Origin: Staphylococcus pseudintermedius
GTDB taxonomy: Bacteria > Bacillota > Bacilli > Staphylococcales > Staphylococcaceae
Length of the DNA: 64,000 nt
Reading direction: 5' to 3'
Assembly: GCF_001792775.2 (NCBI RefSeq)
Contig: NZ_MLGE02000013.1
Span: forward strand, 1 to 64,000
Both the position numbers and the translations under genes were made by a program. A model generated the notes under the pieces. That model saw nothing but the letters and a program-made list of their open reading frames with translations. It searched no databases and had not been told where the DNA came from. Positions within the stretch are counted from its first letter, which is position 1, and each line of letters starts with the position of its first letter. Positions 10,692-18,971 of the stretch are shown here, piece after piece.

Positions 10692-11678
10692 TTATGCTCC
10701 TTTCAATTGAAGTACCTGTTCTAACACTTGGACTGCATTAAGCGCAGCACCTTTTAATAAATTGTCTGAAGTGACCCAAATGTGGAATGTATTGTCTAAC
10801 GAATCGTCTTTACGAATGCGTCCGACAAACACTTCATCACGACCTGTTGAATGAATCGCCATTGGATATTCATTTTTGGCTGGGTTATCTACGAGGACAA
10901 CACGCGCATCTTGTTCAAAAAGCGCTTGTATAGCTTCCACTGTTGCCGGTTGGTCTAACGTCACATTCATATGAACGCTATGACTATCTTGTACCGGTAC
11001 ACGTACACAAGTTGCTGTGACATTTAAAGTCGGCTCATTTAAAATCTTTCTTGTTTCGTCAATCATTTTTTGTTCTTCTTTTGTATAACCATCATCCAAA
11101 AAGACATCAATATGAGGTAATACGTTGTTATAAATCGGATGTGGATAAGCTTGAGGCGCCACACCTTTTGGACCGTCTTCTAAGTCTTTTTTACCTTTCA
11201 TACCTGACCCCGATACAGCTTGATAAGTCGTGTATGCCACACGTTTTAACCCATATTTTTCTTGCAATGGTTTCAGTGGTACGACTGATTGAATCGTTGA
11301 ACAGTTTGGGTTAGCGATAATACCTCTTTTAAAAGTAGGGGCGTTAACTTCAGGTACGACAAGGTCAACGTCTTCCGTCATGCGCCATTGACTTGAATTA
11401 TCAATAATGATGGCACCGTGTGATTCAAACAGTGGGGCAAAATGAGCACTCGTACCGCCACCTGCACTCATTAAGACGTAATCAAAATCACCATCCGTTG
11501 CTTCATCTGTCAATTCTTGCACGATATACGTCTGACCTTGAAACGTGACTTCTTGACCTGCTGAACGTGCTGAAGAAAAAAGCACGAGTTCATCAAAAGC
11601 AATACCTTTACGATCAAGTGTTTCTAAAATCTTTGTTCCTACTAATCCTGTTGCACCTACAACTGCTAATTTTGTCAT
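10692..11678 (-). CDS. asd: Aspartate-semialdehyde dehydrogenase
   Basis: 328 residues. It reduces aspartyl phosphate to aspartate semialdehyde, the branch substrate for lysine/DAP and for threonine and methionine. The NADP-binding loop is GATGLVGTKILE, and the catalytic Cys126 is in NPNCSTIQSV. Length is normal. It is the first gene after the lysine riboswitch; the ribosome-binding site GGAGTGAAG precedes the ATG. In S. aureus, as I recall it, lysC (aspartokinase) stands first in this operon. Here the 638 bases upstream hold only the riboswitch, its terminator and a spacer, with no lysC or remnant. Confidence 0.96.
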   Translation of the reverse strand: MTKLAVVGATGLVGTKILETLDRKGIAFDELVLFSSARSAGQEVTFQGQTYIVQELTDEATDGDFDYVLMSAGGGTSAHFAPLFESHGAIIIDNSSQWRMTEDVDLVVPEVNAPTFKRGIIANPNCSTIQSVVPLKPLQEKYGLKRVAYTTYQAVSGSGMKGKKDLEDGPKGVAPQAYPHPIYNNVLPHIDVFLDDGYTKEEQKMIDETRKILNEPTLNVTATCVRVPVQDSHSVHMNVTLDQPATVEAIQALFEQDARVVLVDNPAKNEYPMAIHSTGRDEVFVGRIRKDDSLDNTFHIWVTSDNLLKGAALNAVQVLEQVLQLKGA

Positions 11679-11842
11679 TCCACTTCACTCCATTTTTTCA
11701 ATTCACAAATATTGTAATGTTCTTAAAATTTAGATAATAATTGAACTATTGGTAGTACAGATTGGCACTTGATGTTGATTACTAGAGCACTTGTTGAAGA
11801 GGGCAAATATCACTGATATCCAGACCGCTTCAAAAATGATAA

Positions 11843-11871
11843 ATAAAAAACAAGCTCGGCGTGCGAACTTG
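11843..11871 (-). terminator. Riboswitch-controlled terminator
   Basis: On the minus strand CAAGTTCG / CGAGCTTG with loop CACGC, followed by TTTTTTATTT. The alternative pairing ACTTGT / ACAAGT just upstream (11870-11890) would serve as antiterminator. Confidence 0.85.
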
Positions 11872-11885
11872 TCAACTCTATATAC

Positions 11886-12056
11886 AAGTGATGCACTCCA
11901 TTATTGTAACAATAATGACAGATTCTTAGCTCTTAACCAGAGAATCCAACAAACAAGTACCTGCAATACTGTTCGTTTCGGCATCTCACCCTTTCGATAT
12001 ACAATGTTTGCAGACATGACTTCAATATATCTACTTATGATCGATGCGCCTCATCA
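11886..12056 (-). ncRNA. Lysine riboswitch (L-box)
   Basis: Read on the minus strand, this leader carries the conserved order of the lysine aptamer: closing stem TTGATG...CATCA, GAGGCGCATC, AAGTAGATATAT, then CGAAAGGGTGAGATGCCGAA, the GTACTTGTTTG arm and AATCTGTCATTATTG before the closing stem. These match the invariant AGGYGC, AGTA, GGNGAGNNGCCGAA and CTGTCA elements of the family. It ends just before a terminator/antiterminator pair, so lysine binding should stop transcription ahead of asd. The call rests on sequence pattern; no structure program was run. Confidence 0.9.
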
Positions 12057-12082
12057 ATAACTATTCAATTATTATGGATACC

Positions 12083-12111
12083 ATTATACATAGAAAGTCA
12101 TCATGTGTAAA
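12083..12111 (-). promoter_or_regulatory. Promoter of the lysine operon
   Basis: Minus strand TTTACA (12106-12111), 17-base spacer, TATAAT (12083-12088), about 25 bases before the riboswitch. A CodY-like sequence (12115-12129, three mismatches to the consensus) lies just upstream of the -35 box. Confidence 0.8.
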
Positions 12112-12117
12112 CAGAAA

Positions 12118-12155
12118 ATGCTGAAAATTTTAAAATACATCAAAAATTTCAGCAT
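12118..12155. other. Inverted repeat upstream of the lysine promoter
   Basis: ATGCTGAAA(A)TTTT and AAAAATTTCAGCAT form a long AT-rich stem around ten bases. Short T-runs on both sides make a terminator possible, but no gene clearly ends here. Confidence 0.45.
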
Positions 12156-12277
12156 TCTTTTAGGTTCAATTGTCGACTTTTTATAAGTAACGTGATGTAG
12201 AATTAAGTTTGAAAAGACTATTATCTTAAGTCAGTATATGCAATGGGGGAGACCTACATATGCATCCGATTTACTCA

Positions 12278-12307
12278 AAAAAACGAGATGACATCATATC
12301 ATCCCGT
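12278..12307 (-). terminator. Terminator of the ABC-F gene
   Basis: Minus strand ACGGGATGA / TCATCTCGT stem followed by seven T. Confidence 0.85.
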
Positions 12308-12317
12308 TAAATAATGA

Positions 12318-13928
12318 TTATGCTTTAGATTTCAAAATACCTTTTTCCTCTAAGTAGGCCTCGTAAGAAATTTCTTTCGATAAACCACCAGGCACATCTA
12401 AATCAATGACACGATTCGCAATAGTGTTAATAAACTCAAAGTCATGCGATGTGAAAATCATAGACCCTTTAAATGATTTCAAACCTTCATTGACAGATGT
12501 AATACTTTCCAAATCTAAATGGTTTGTTGGCTCATCTAATAACAATACGTTCGCACTAGAAAGCATCATTTTACTTAACATACAACGTACTTTCTCACCA
12601 CCAGAAAGAACGCTTGCTTTTTTCTTCACTTCTTCACCACTGAATAACATACGTCCTAAGAAACCACGTAAAAATGTCTCAGTTTGTTCATTTTCTGGCG
12701 CATATTGTCTTAACCAATCGACTAAGTTCATATCAACGCCTTCAAAATACGCTGAGTTATCTTTAGGGAAGTAGCTTTGTGATGTTGTCACACCCCATTT
12801 ATAGCTGCCTTCATCCGGTTCCATCTCGCCCGCTAAAATTTTAAGTAGTGTTGTTTTTGCGATTTCACTTTCGCCCATTAAAACTGCTTTGTCATTTGGG
12901 TTCATCGTGAATGACAATGAATCTAACACTTTTTCACCGTCAATTGTTTTAGAAAGATTTTCAACAAATAATAAATCATTACCAATCTCGCGTTCTGGCG
13001 TAAATTTTACGAAAGGATAACGACGTGAAGACGGTTGAATATCATCCAATTCAATTTTCTCAAGTTGTTTTTTACGGCTCGTAGCTTGTTTAGACTTAGA
13101 GGCATTGGCAGAGAAACGTGCAATAAAGTCTTGTAACTCTTTAATTTTCTCTTCTTTTTTCTTATTTTGTTCTTGTGCCATTTTTTGTGCTAATTGACTA
13201 GATTGATACCAGAAGTCATAGTTTCCGACATAAACTTTGATTTTACCGAAGTCTAAGTCAGCAATGTGTGTACAAACATTATTTAAAAAGTGTCGGTCAT
13301 GGGAAACAACGATCACTGTATTATCAAAGTTAATTAAGAAGTCTTCTAACCAACTAATCGCTTGAATATCCAAACCGTTTGTCGGCTCATCCAGTAAGAG
13401 TACATCAGGCTCACCGAACAAACTTTGAGCGAGTAACACTTTCACTTTTTGGTTATTTTCAAGCTCTGACATTGTTTTATCGTGCAAGTCTGTACCAATG
13501 CCTAAACCAGATAATAATGTTGCAGCGTCAGATTCCGCGTTCCAACCATTCATTTCAGCAAATTCGCCTTCCAGTTCTGCTGCGCGAATACCATCTTCGT
13601 CACTGAAATCAGGTTTCATATAAATAGCGTCTTTTTCTTGCATCACTTCAAACAATCGTTCATGACCTTTAATAACAACGTCTAGCACGCGCTCATCTTC
13701 ATACGCAAAGTGATCCTGTTTAAGGACTGCTAAACGTTCATCTTTACCGAGTGACACGTGACCTGTTTGTGAATCAATTTCACCTGATAAAATTTTTAAG
13801 AAAGTAGATTTTCCGGCACCATTCGCACCAATTAAACCGTAACAATTTCCTGGTGTAAACTTAATGTTCACATCTTCAAATAATTTACGATCACCAAAAC
13901 GTAAACTTACATCCGTAACTTGTAACAT
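12318..13928 (-). CDS. ABC-F family ATPase (YkpA/YbiT type)
   Basis: 536 residues: two ATP-binding cassettes joined by a charged linker (about residues 240-310) and no membrane segments, so a cytoplasmic ribosome-associated ABC-F protein and not a transporter. Cassette 1 has Walker A GANGAGKS (34-41) and Walker B VLLLDEPTNGLD, but its signature is degenerate (MSELENNQKVK in place of LSGGQ). Cassette 2 has a normal LSGGEK signature and VLLLDEPTNHLD, but its Walker A reads GESEIAKT, with Ala for the second Gly. The YkpA/YbiT subgroup is thought to act on translating ribosomes; substrate and conditions are unknown. It does not look like a Vga/Msr resistance factor. It has its own terminator and is divergent from cvfB. 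Confidence 0.88.
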   Translation of the reverse strand: MLQVTDVSLRFGDRKLFEDVNIKFTPGNCYGLIGANGAGKSTFLKILSGEIDSQTGHVSLGKDERLAVLKQDHFAYEDERVLDVVIKGHERLFEVMQEKDAIYMKPDFSDEDGIRAAELEGEFAEMNGWNAESDAATLLSGLGIGTDLHDKTMSELENNQKVKVLLAQSLFGEPDVLLLDEPTNGLDIQAISWLEDFLINFDNTVIVVSHDRHFLNNVCTHIADLDFGKIKVYVGNYDFWYQSSQLAQKMAQEQNKKKEEKIKELQDFIARFSANASKSKQATSRKKQLEKIELDDIQPSSRRYPFVKFTPEREIGNDLLFVENLSKTIDGEKVLDSLSFTMNPNDKAVLMGESEIAKTTLLKILAGEMEPDEGSYKWGVTTSQSYFPKDNSAYFEGVDMNLVDWLRQYAPENEQTETFLRGFLGRMLFSGEEVKKKASVLSGGEKVRCMLSKMMLSSANVLLLDEPTNHLDLESITSVNEGLKSFKGSMIFTSHDFEFINTIANRVIDLDVPGGLSKEISYEAYLEEKGILKSKA

Positions 13929-14089
13929 GCATTTTCTCCTTTAATTCAATTATTCTAATGGATGCATTATATCATGAGAATGCCTTATAAATCTAATTTC
14001 TGTTGTATTTTCTACCATCATTTCAGCTAAAAACATAGACGTTGTTCAAGAGATTTCATTATTTCACTGCTTAACACATATCAACATGC

Positions 14090-14095
14090 TATAAT
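14090..14095 (+). promoter_or_regulatory. -10 box of cvfB
   Basis: TATAAT 33 bases before the cvfB start. No strong -35 sequence is visible at 17 bases. Confidence 0.5.
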
Positions 14096-14128
14096 AGAAA
14101 TAACTTATCAATTAAAGAGGAGTACGTT

Positions 14129-15040
14129 ATGTCTTTTAAAGAAAATGAAATTATTGGGACGATAGAATTTTTAGAAGTGAAATCGCTTGAAGGTTCTACA
14201 TATCACTTAGAAGGTCCAAACCGAGAAAAAATTAAATTAAATGCATCTGAAGTAAACGAAGATGACGATTTAGAAATAGGAGAGTCGTATAGCTTTTTCG
14301 TCTATCCTAACCGTTCTGGCGATTTGTTTGCCACTCAAAACATGCCAGATATTACTGTTGGACGGTATGATTTTGTACGCGTGTTAAACACAGATCGTGA
14401 TGGGGCACGTGTAGATGTTGGATTGCCTCGCGAAGTATTAATCCCATGGGAAGATTTACCTAAATTGAAGGCATTATGGCCGGAAAAAGGCGACGAACTA
14501 TTATGTACATTACGTATTGACCGCGATAGACAAATGTTTGCACGTTTAGCTTCAGAAACAACAGTGCACCAAATGTTTACACCTGTCGCAGCAGATAAAA
14601 TAGAAGAACTACGTAATCAAATGATACAAGCACGTCCATATCGTTTATTACGCGTTGGTACATTTTTATTATCAGAAGACGGCTATAAAATTTTTGTACA
14701 TGAGTCAGAACGTCAAGAAGAACCGCGTTTAGGGCAGGCATGTAACGTCCGTATTATCGGTGTAAATGATAAAGGGGAGTTAAATGGTTCATTTTTACCA
14801 CTTGCACATGAACGGTTAGATGACGATGGCGAAAAAATATTTAATTTACTTGTGGAATACGAAGGCGAGTTGCCATTCTGGGATAAATCTAGCCCTGAAG
14901 CAATTAAAGAAGTATTTAATATGAGCAAAGGTGCATTCAAACGTGCAATTGGTCATTTATACAAACAACGCCTCATCAATATTGAAACAGGTAAAATCAC
15001 TTTGACACGTAAAGGTTGGACACGTGTAGAAGAGAAATAA
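14129..15040 (+). CDS. cvfB: RNA-binding virulence regulator CvfB
   Basis: 303 residues. It has tandem S1-like OB-fold domains (about residues 5-65, 70-140 and 145-215) and a C-terminal winged-helix part (about 225-300) that includes NMSKGAFKRAIGHLYKQRLI. In S. aureus CvfB binds RNA and influences agr, hemolysin and protease expression. Ribosome-binding site AGAGGAG. A single-gene unit with its own promoter and terminator. Confidence 0.92.
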   Translation: MSFKENEIIGTIEFLEVKSLEGSTYHLEGPNREKIKLNASEVNEDDDLEIGESYSFFVYPNRSGDLFATQNMPDITVGRYDFVRVLNTDRDGARVDVGLPREVLIPWEDLPKLKALWPEKGDELLCTLRIDRDRQMFARLASETTVHQMFTPVAADKIEELRNQMIQARPYRLLRVGTFLLSEDGYKIFVHESERQEEPRLGQACNVRIIGVNDKGELNGSFLPLAHERLDDDGEKIFNLLVEYEGELPFWDKSSPEAIKEVFNMSKGAFKRAIGHLYKQRLINIETGKITLTRKGWTRVEEK

Positions 15041-15055
15041 TTAATCATTCATGAG

Positions 15056-15085
15056 AGACTTGCCCAAGTGGTAAGTCTTTTTTTG
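15056..15085 (+). terminator. cvfB terminator
   Basis: AGACTTGCC / GGTAAGTCT stem, loop CAAGT, then seven T. Confidence 0.85.
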
Positions 15086-15214
15086 ATCTTAAATACCCAC
15101 ACAAATGCCAAATCCCCATAAATTTCAACATTCTTACACTAAAATTCACTTAGTTCATCCCTATCAACTTAATTTTTGAAATCCTTAAATATTTATTAAC
15201 TCAATGTAATAATA

Positions 15215-15243
15215 TTGTCGTTTAAAACTAAACAATATATAAT
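15215..15243 (+). promoter_or_regulatory. Promoter of the surface adhesin gene
   Basis: TTGTCG (15215-15220), 17-base spacer, TATAAT (15238-15243), followed by a leader of about 57 bases. Confidence 0.65.
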
Positions 15244-15306
15244 AGCGATTAATGTGTTTATAAACGTTGTATAAAACATAAGATTAAGAGAAGAAGAGGG
15301 AAAAAA

Positions 15307-18300
15307 GTGATTACAAATAAAAATATATATAGTATTCGAAAGCATAAACTTGGCGTGGCATCATTCTTATTGGGGACATTATTTGTTGTAGGGCATGCAA
15401 ATAATGCTGAAGCTTCAGAAGTGAGCACAACAACACAAGAACAAAATGCCGAAAAAGAGCAGGCAAAAACTGAGGGCGAACTAACAACTGAGGCAGCACA
15501 ACAAACAGCCGTTGAATCAATACCTGCATCTGAAAACATGCAGGAAAGAACATTAGTGGCAAGTGAAAATGGGAAAGAGGTTACAACTACTGAAAGCACA
15601 CAAGAAGTCACAAAAACTGAAACAAAAGATACAGCAACAATGAAAGATTCAGAAATTGCACAACCTGTATCAGAAGTGAATAAACCTGTTACTCAAACAG
15701 CACCCGTTCAAACACCAACAACAGCAACAGAACATAAGTCACCACGACAAGTACAAGAAGTTACTTCACCAGTGGACACAAAAGTAATTAATGTAGAAAA
15801 CGGAACAGATGTGACAAGTAAAGTAAAAGTTGAAACATCGTCAATTACAGGCCATCAGAATAACGATAAAACATACCGTCAATCGAACACTGTAAATCCA
15901 CATAAAGCTGAACGTGTGACATTAAATTATGATTGGTCATTTGAAAATGGAATTAAAGCTGGTGATTATTTTGACTTTCAATTAAGCGACAATGTCGATA
16001 CAAACGGGATATCAACAATAAAAAAAGTCCCACACATTATGGATAGTCAAAATAGCGAACAAATTATTGCTTACGGGGAAATTAATGAAAAGAATCGTGT
16101 CCGTTACCGATTTATGGACTATGTAAATCAAAAAGAAAATTTAAAAGGTAAATTGTCATTAAACTTATTTATTAAACCAGATAAAGTTCAAGATGAAGGA
16201 AAAATCACTGTCACTTCACAATTGGGCAAGGAAATGACAAGTCAGGAATTTGACATTAAATATATTGATGGTGTAAAAAGCCCTTCAGGTATCACATTAA
16301 ACGGTCGTCTTGATGAATTATCAAAAGCAGATCAATCATTTACGCATTATGCTATATTTAAACCTAAGCATAATAACTTAACTAATGTAACTTTAAGAGG
16401 CACAGTTTCAAATAACGCACAGCAAAATGAAAAAAATGGTCAAGTTAATGTTTACGAATATATTGGTCAAGGAGAATTGCCACAAAGTGCTTATGCCAAT
16501 GTAAAAGATACAAATCAGTTTAGAGATATCACTAATAGTTTGAGACCAACTACTGTTAATAGCACTGGTTATCAAATCACTTTCGATCATATAAACAAAA
16601 AACCTTACGTTATTGTCTACAAAGGGCATTATAAGAACGAAGCTAAAGATTTAGAATTCACAACTAATGCAACAGATTATCATAGTTCAAATCTATATTC
16701 ATATAATTATTGGCCATACTACGGTTCATTCAATCTAACATGGAAAAATGGGGTTGCTTTTTATTCCAACAAAGCGAATGGGGAAGGGAACGACAAACCT
16801 GTACCGCCGACTTATGGATTTAGTGAATTAGTGGACACAACTCAAAATACGGCACCTGCTACGATGACTTTCCAAACAACTGGTGTTTTAGAAGAGATTG
16901 AAGATAGTGTTGTATTAAATACACTTTCACAATCTGGTGAGGATCGTGGTGAAAATACTTCTCCAATTATCGAGACAACAGAAGATTCACAGCCTGTTGA
17001 GTTTGAAGAAGAGACAAATCATGGCATTCAAGACGTGACACTTCATGCAGATGCTGTTGATTTTGAGGAAGAAACAAACCATGGTGAACAAGACACGGTA
17101 CACCACTCTGATGTCGTTGAATACGACGAAGATACGACAACTGGCATGTTAACAGGTGCCATTTCTGACCATACAACAGAAGAAGACACGATGGAGTACA
17201 CAACTGATGGCTTATTGATTGAGTTTGATGATGAAATGAATCCTAATGTGAGCGGTCAGTACGATGACATCACAACGGATACGATAGAGGAATCATCTCA
17301 TATTGACACATTCACTGAACTTGAATCTGAATTTGGTCAACATGACGGTATAGTGACATTTGAAGAAGATACTATTGTTGAGAAGCCGAAAACAGAAAAG
17401 GGTAACCGAGTACCACCTGTAATTGATTTATCAACACCAAAACATAACCATCAGTTCAATATTCAACCTACCGATCCAAATATTGATACCTCTGCTACGT
17501 ATCGAATTGGCGATTTTGTATGGCGTGATGAAGATCACAATGGCGTACAAAACGATGGCGAACACGGTCTCGAAGGCGTTCTTGTCACACTTAAAACAGC
17601 TGATGGTGTCGTTTTAAATACAACGACGAGTGATGCCAATGGACACTACCAGTTCACTAATGTTCAAAAAGGAAAATATATTGTTGAATTCACTACACCT
17701 GAAGGCTATGAAGCAACAAGCAAACATACTACAGCGAATACTGAAAAAGACTCTGATGGGTTAATCGCAAATATCGATGTTACTCAAGATGATATGTCAA
17801 TCGATGCTGGTTTCTTCCCGTTAGAAAACTGGAATCCTCAACCCAAAGATGAAACATATACTATTGGCGATTTTGTTTGGCGCGATGAAGATCACAATGG
17901 CGTACAAAACGATGGCGAACATGGTCTCGAAGGCGTTCTTGTCACACTTAAAACAGCTGATGGCGTCGTTTTAAATACAACGACGAGTGATGCCAATGGA
18001 CACTACCAGTTCACTAATGTTCAAAAAGGAAAATATATTGTTGAATTCACTACACCTGAAGGTTATGAAGCAACAAGCAAACATACTACAGCGAATACTG
18101 AAAAAGACTCTGATGGGTTAATCGCAAATATTGATGTTACTCAAGATGATATGTCAATCGATGCTGGTTTCTTCCCGTTAGAAAACTGGAATCCTCAACC
18201 CAAAGATGAAACATATACTATTGGCGATTTTGTTTGGCGCGATGAAGATCACAATGGCGTACAAAACGATGGCGAACACGGTCTCGAAGGCGTTCTTGTC

Positions 18301-18912
18301 ACACTTAAAACAGCTGATGGTGTCGTTTTAAATACAACGACAAGTGATGCCAATGGACACTACCAGTTCACTAATGTTCAAAAAGGAAAATATATTGTTG
18401 AATTCACTACACCTGAAGGTTATGAAGCAACAAGCAAACATACTACAGCGAATACTGAAAAAGACTCTGATGGGTTAATCGCAAATATTGATGTTACTCA
18501 AGATGATATGTCAATCGATGCTGGTTTCTTCCCGTTAGAAAACTGGAATCCTCAGCCAGAACCGAAAAATCCTGATGATAGAGAGAAGCCAGCACCTGAG
18601 CAACCTGATGTACCTCAGCCAGAGCCGAAAAATCCTGATGATAAAGAGAAACCGGCACCTGAGCAACCTGATGTACCTCAACCAAAGCCGATGCTCCCAG
18701 GTGAAAAGGTGAAACCAAAACCAACTCATCCCGGTGAAGCTATGCAAACAACACCTCAGGACAAATCAACATCTCAAACAGATGAAGCACTTCCTCAAAC
18801 AGGTGAATCATCATCACAATCATCTGCTTTAATCTTCGGTGGTTTACTCAGTCTATTAGGACTTGGTTTATTACGTCGATCATCTAAACAAAACCGTTCT
18901 TCAATGAAATAA
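15307..18912 (+). CDS. LPXTG-anchored MSCRAMM adhesin, FnBP/Sdr mosaic
   Basis: 1201 residues, GTG start behind AAGAAGAGGG. It has a YSIRK signal peptide (YSIRK at 8-12, likely cleavage after AEA at 36), then a Thr/Glu/Gln-rich region to about 160. A fibrinogen-binding-type A domain of two Ig-like folds spans about 165-500 and includes RYRFMDYVNQ, comparable to the TYTFTDYVD latch-region motif. Residues about 560-695 carry acidic repeats of the fibronectin-binding type (VEFEEETNHG, VDFEEETNHG, VEYDEDTTTG, VTFEEDT). Three almost identical 119-residue CnaB/SdrD B-type repeats follow (about 731-1087), each starting with IGDFVWRDEDHNG, then a Pro-rich wall region and LPQTG at 1162-1166, a hydrophobic span and a basic tail. 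Sortase A should anchor it to peptidoglycan. The combination of FnBP-like and Sdr-like modules is unusual; related proteins are the Sps proteins of S. pseudintermedius. The ligand is not proven by sequence. Confidence 0.93.
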   Translation: MITNKNIYSIRKHKLGVASFLLGTLFVVGHANNAEASEVSTTTQEQNAEKEQAKTEGELTTEAAQQTAVESIPASENMQERTLVASENGKEVTTTESTQEVTKTETKDTATMKDSEIAQPVSEVNKPVTQTAPVQTPTTATEHKSPRQVQEVTSPVDTKVINVENGTDVTSKVKVETSSITGHQNNDKTYRQSNTVNPHKAERVTLNYDWSFENGIKAGDYFDFQLSDNVDTNGISTIKKVPHIMDSQNSEQIIAYGEINEKNRVRYRFMDYVNQKENLKGKLSLNLFIKPDKVQDEGKITVTSQLGKEMTSQEFDIKYIDGVKSPSGITLNGRLDELSKADQSFTHYAIFKPKHNNLTNVTLRGTVSNNAQQNEKNGQVNVYEYIGQGELPQSAYANVKDTNQFRDITNSLRPTTVNSTGYQITFDHINKKPYVIVYKGHYKNEAKDLEFTTNATDYHSSNLYSYNYWPYYGSFNLTWKNGVAFYSNKANGEGNDKPVPPTYGFSELVDTTQNTAPATMTFQTTGVLEEIEDSVVLNTLSQSGEDRGENTSPIIETTEDSQPVEFEEETNHGIQDVTLHADAVDFEEETNHGEQDTVHHSDVVEYDEDTTTGMLTGAISDHTTEEDTMEYTTDGLLIEFDDEMNPNVSGQYDDITTDTIEESSHIDTFTELESEFGQHDGIVTFEEDTIVEKPKTEKGNRVPPVIDLSTPKHNHQFNIQPTDPNIDTSATYRIGDFVWRDEDHNGVQNDGEHGLEGVLVTLKTADGVVLNTTTSDANGHYQFTNVQKGKYIVEFTTPEGYEATSKHTTANTEKDSDGLIANIDVTQDDMSIDAGFFPLENWNPQPKDETYTIGDFVWRDEDHNGVQNDGEHGLEGVLVTLKTADGVVLNTTTSDANGHYQFTNVQKGKYIVEFTTPEGYEATSKHTTANTEKDSDGLIANIDVTQDDMSIDAGFFPLENWNPQPKDETYTIGDFVWRDEDHNGVQNDGEHGLEGVLVTLKTADGVVLNTTTSDANGHYQFTNVQKGKYIVEFTTPEGYEATSKHTTANTEKDSDGLIANIDVTQDDMSIDAGFFPLENWNPQPEPKNPDDREKPAPEQPDVPQPEPKNPDDKEKPAPEQPDVPQPKPMLPGEKVKPKPTHPGEAMQTTPQDKSTSQTDEALPQTGESSSQSSALIFGGLLSLLGLGLLRRSSKQNRSSMK
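17497..18567 (+). repeat. Three tandem 357-bp repeats in the adhesin gene
   Basis: The units start near 17497, 17854 and 18211, exactly 357 bp (119 codons) apart. The encoded protein differs at one residue near the start (YRIGDF in unit 1, YTIGDF in units 2 and 3), and the DNA differs at only a few silent sites. Units 2 and 3 share variants absent from unit 1. Confidence 0.95.
18560..18690 (+). repeat. Proline-rich wall-spanning repeats
   Basis: Two near-identical ~63-bp copies encode PEPKNPDD(R/K)EKPAPEQ plus PDVPQ, followed by a diverged copy. They form the Pro-rich stalk before LPQTG. Confidence 0.85.
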
Positions 18913-18924
18913 GCATCACATAAA

Positions 18925-18962
18925 AAACCCCTGATTGTGCGATGATGTGCAATCAGGGGTTT
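18925..18962. terminator. Bidirectional terminator between adhesin gene and pepF
   Basis: Perfect 13-bp stem AAACCCCTGATTG / CAATCAGGGGTTT. T-rich on both sides, so it can serve both convergent genes. Confidence 0.88.
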
Positions 18963-18971
18963 CATTCTATA

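Noticed and set aside
11791-12060. Plus-strand ORF of 89 codons
   Set aside because: It is antisense to the lysine riboswitch and its terminator and has no ribosome-binding site; the RNA element explains the region.
12318-13928. Vga/Msr-like antibiotic resistance ABC-F
   Set aside because: N-terminal sequence and length fit the YkpA/YbiT group; no long resistance-type linker extension is visible.
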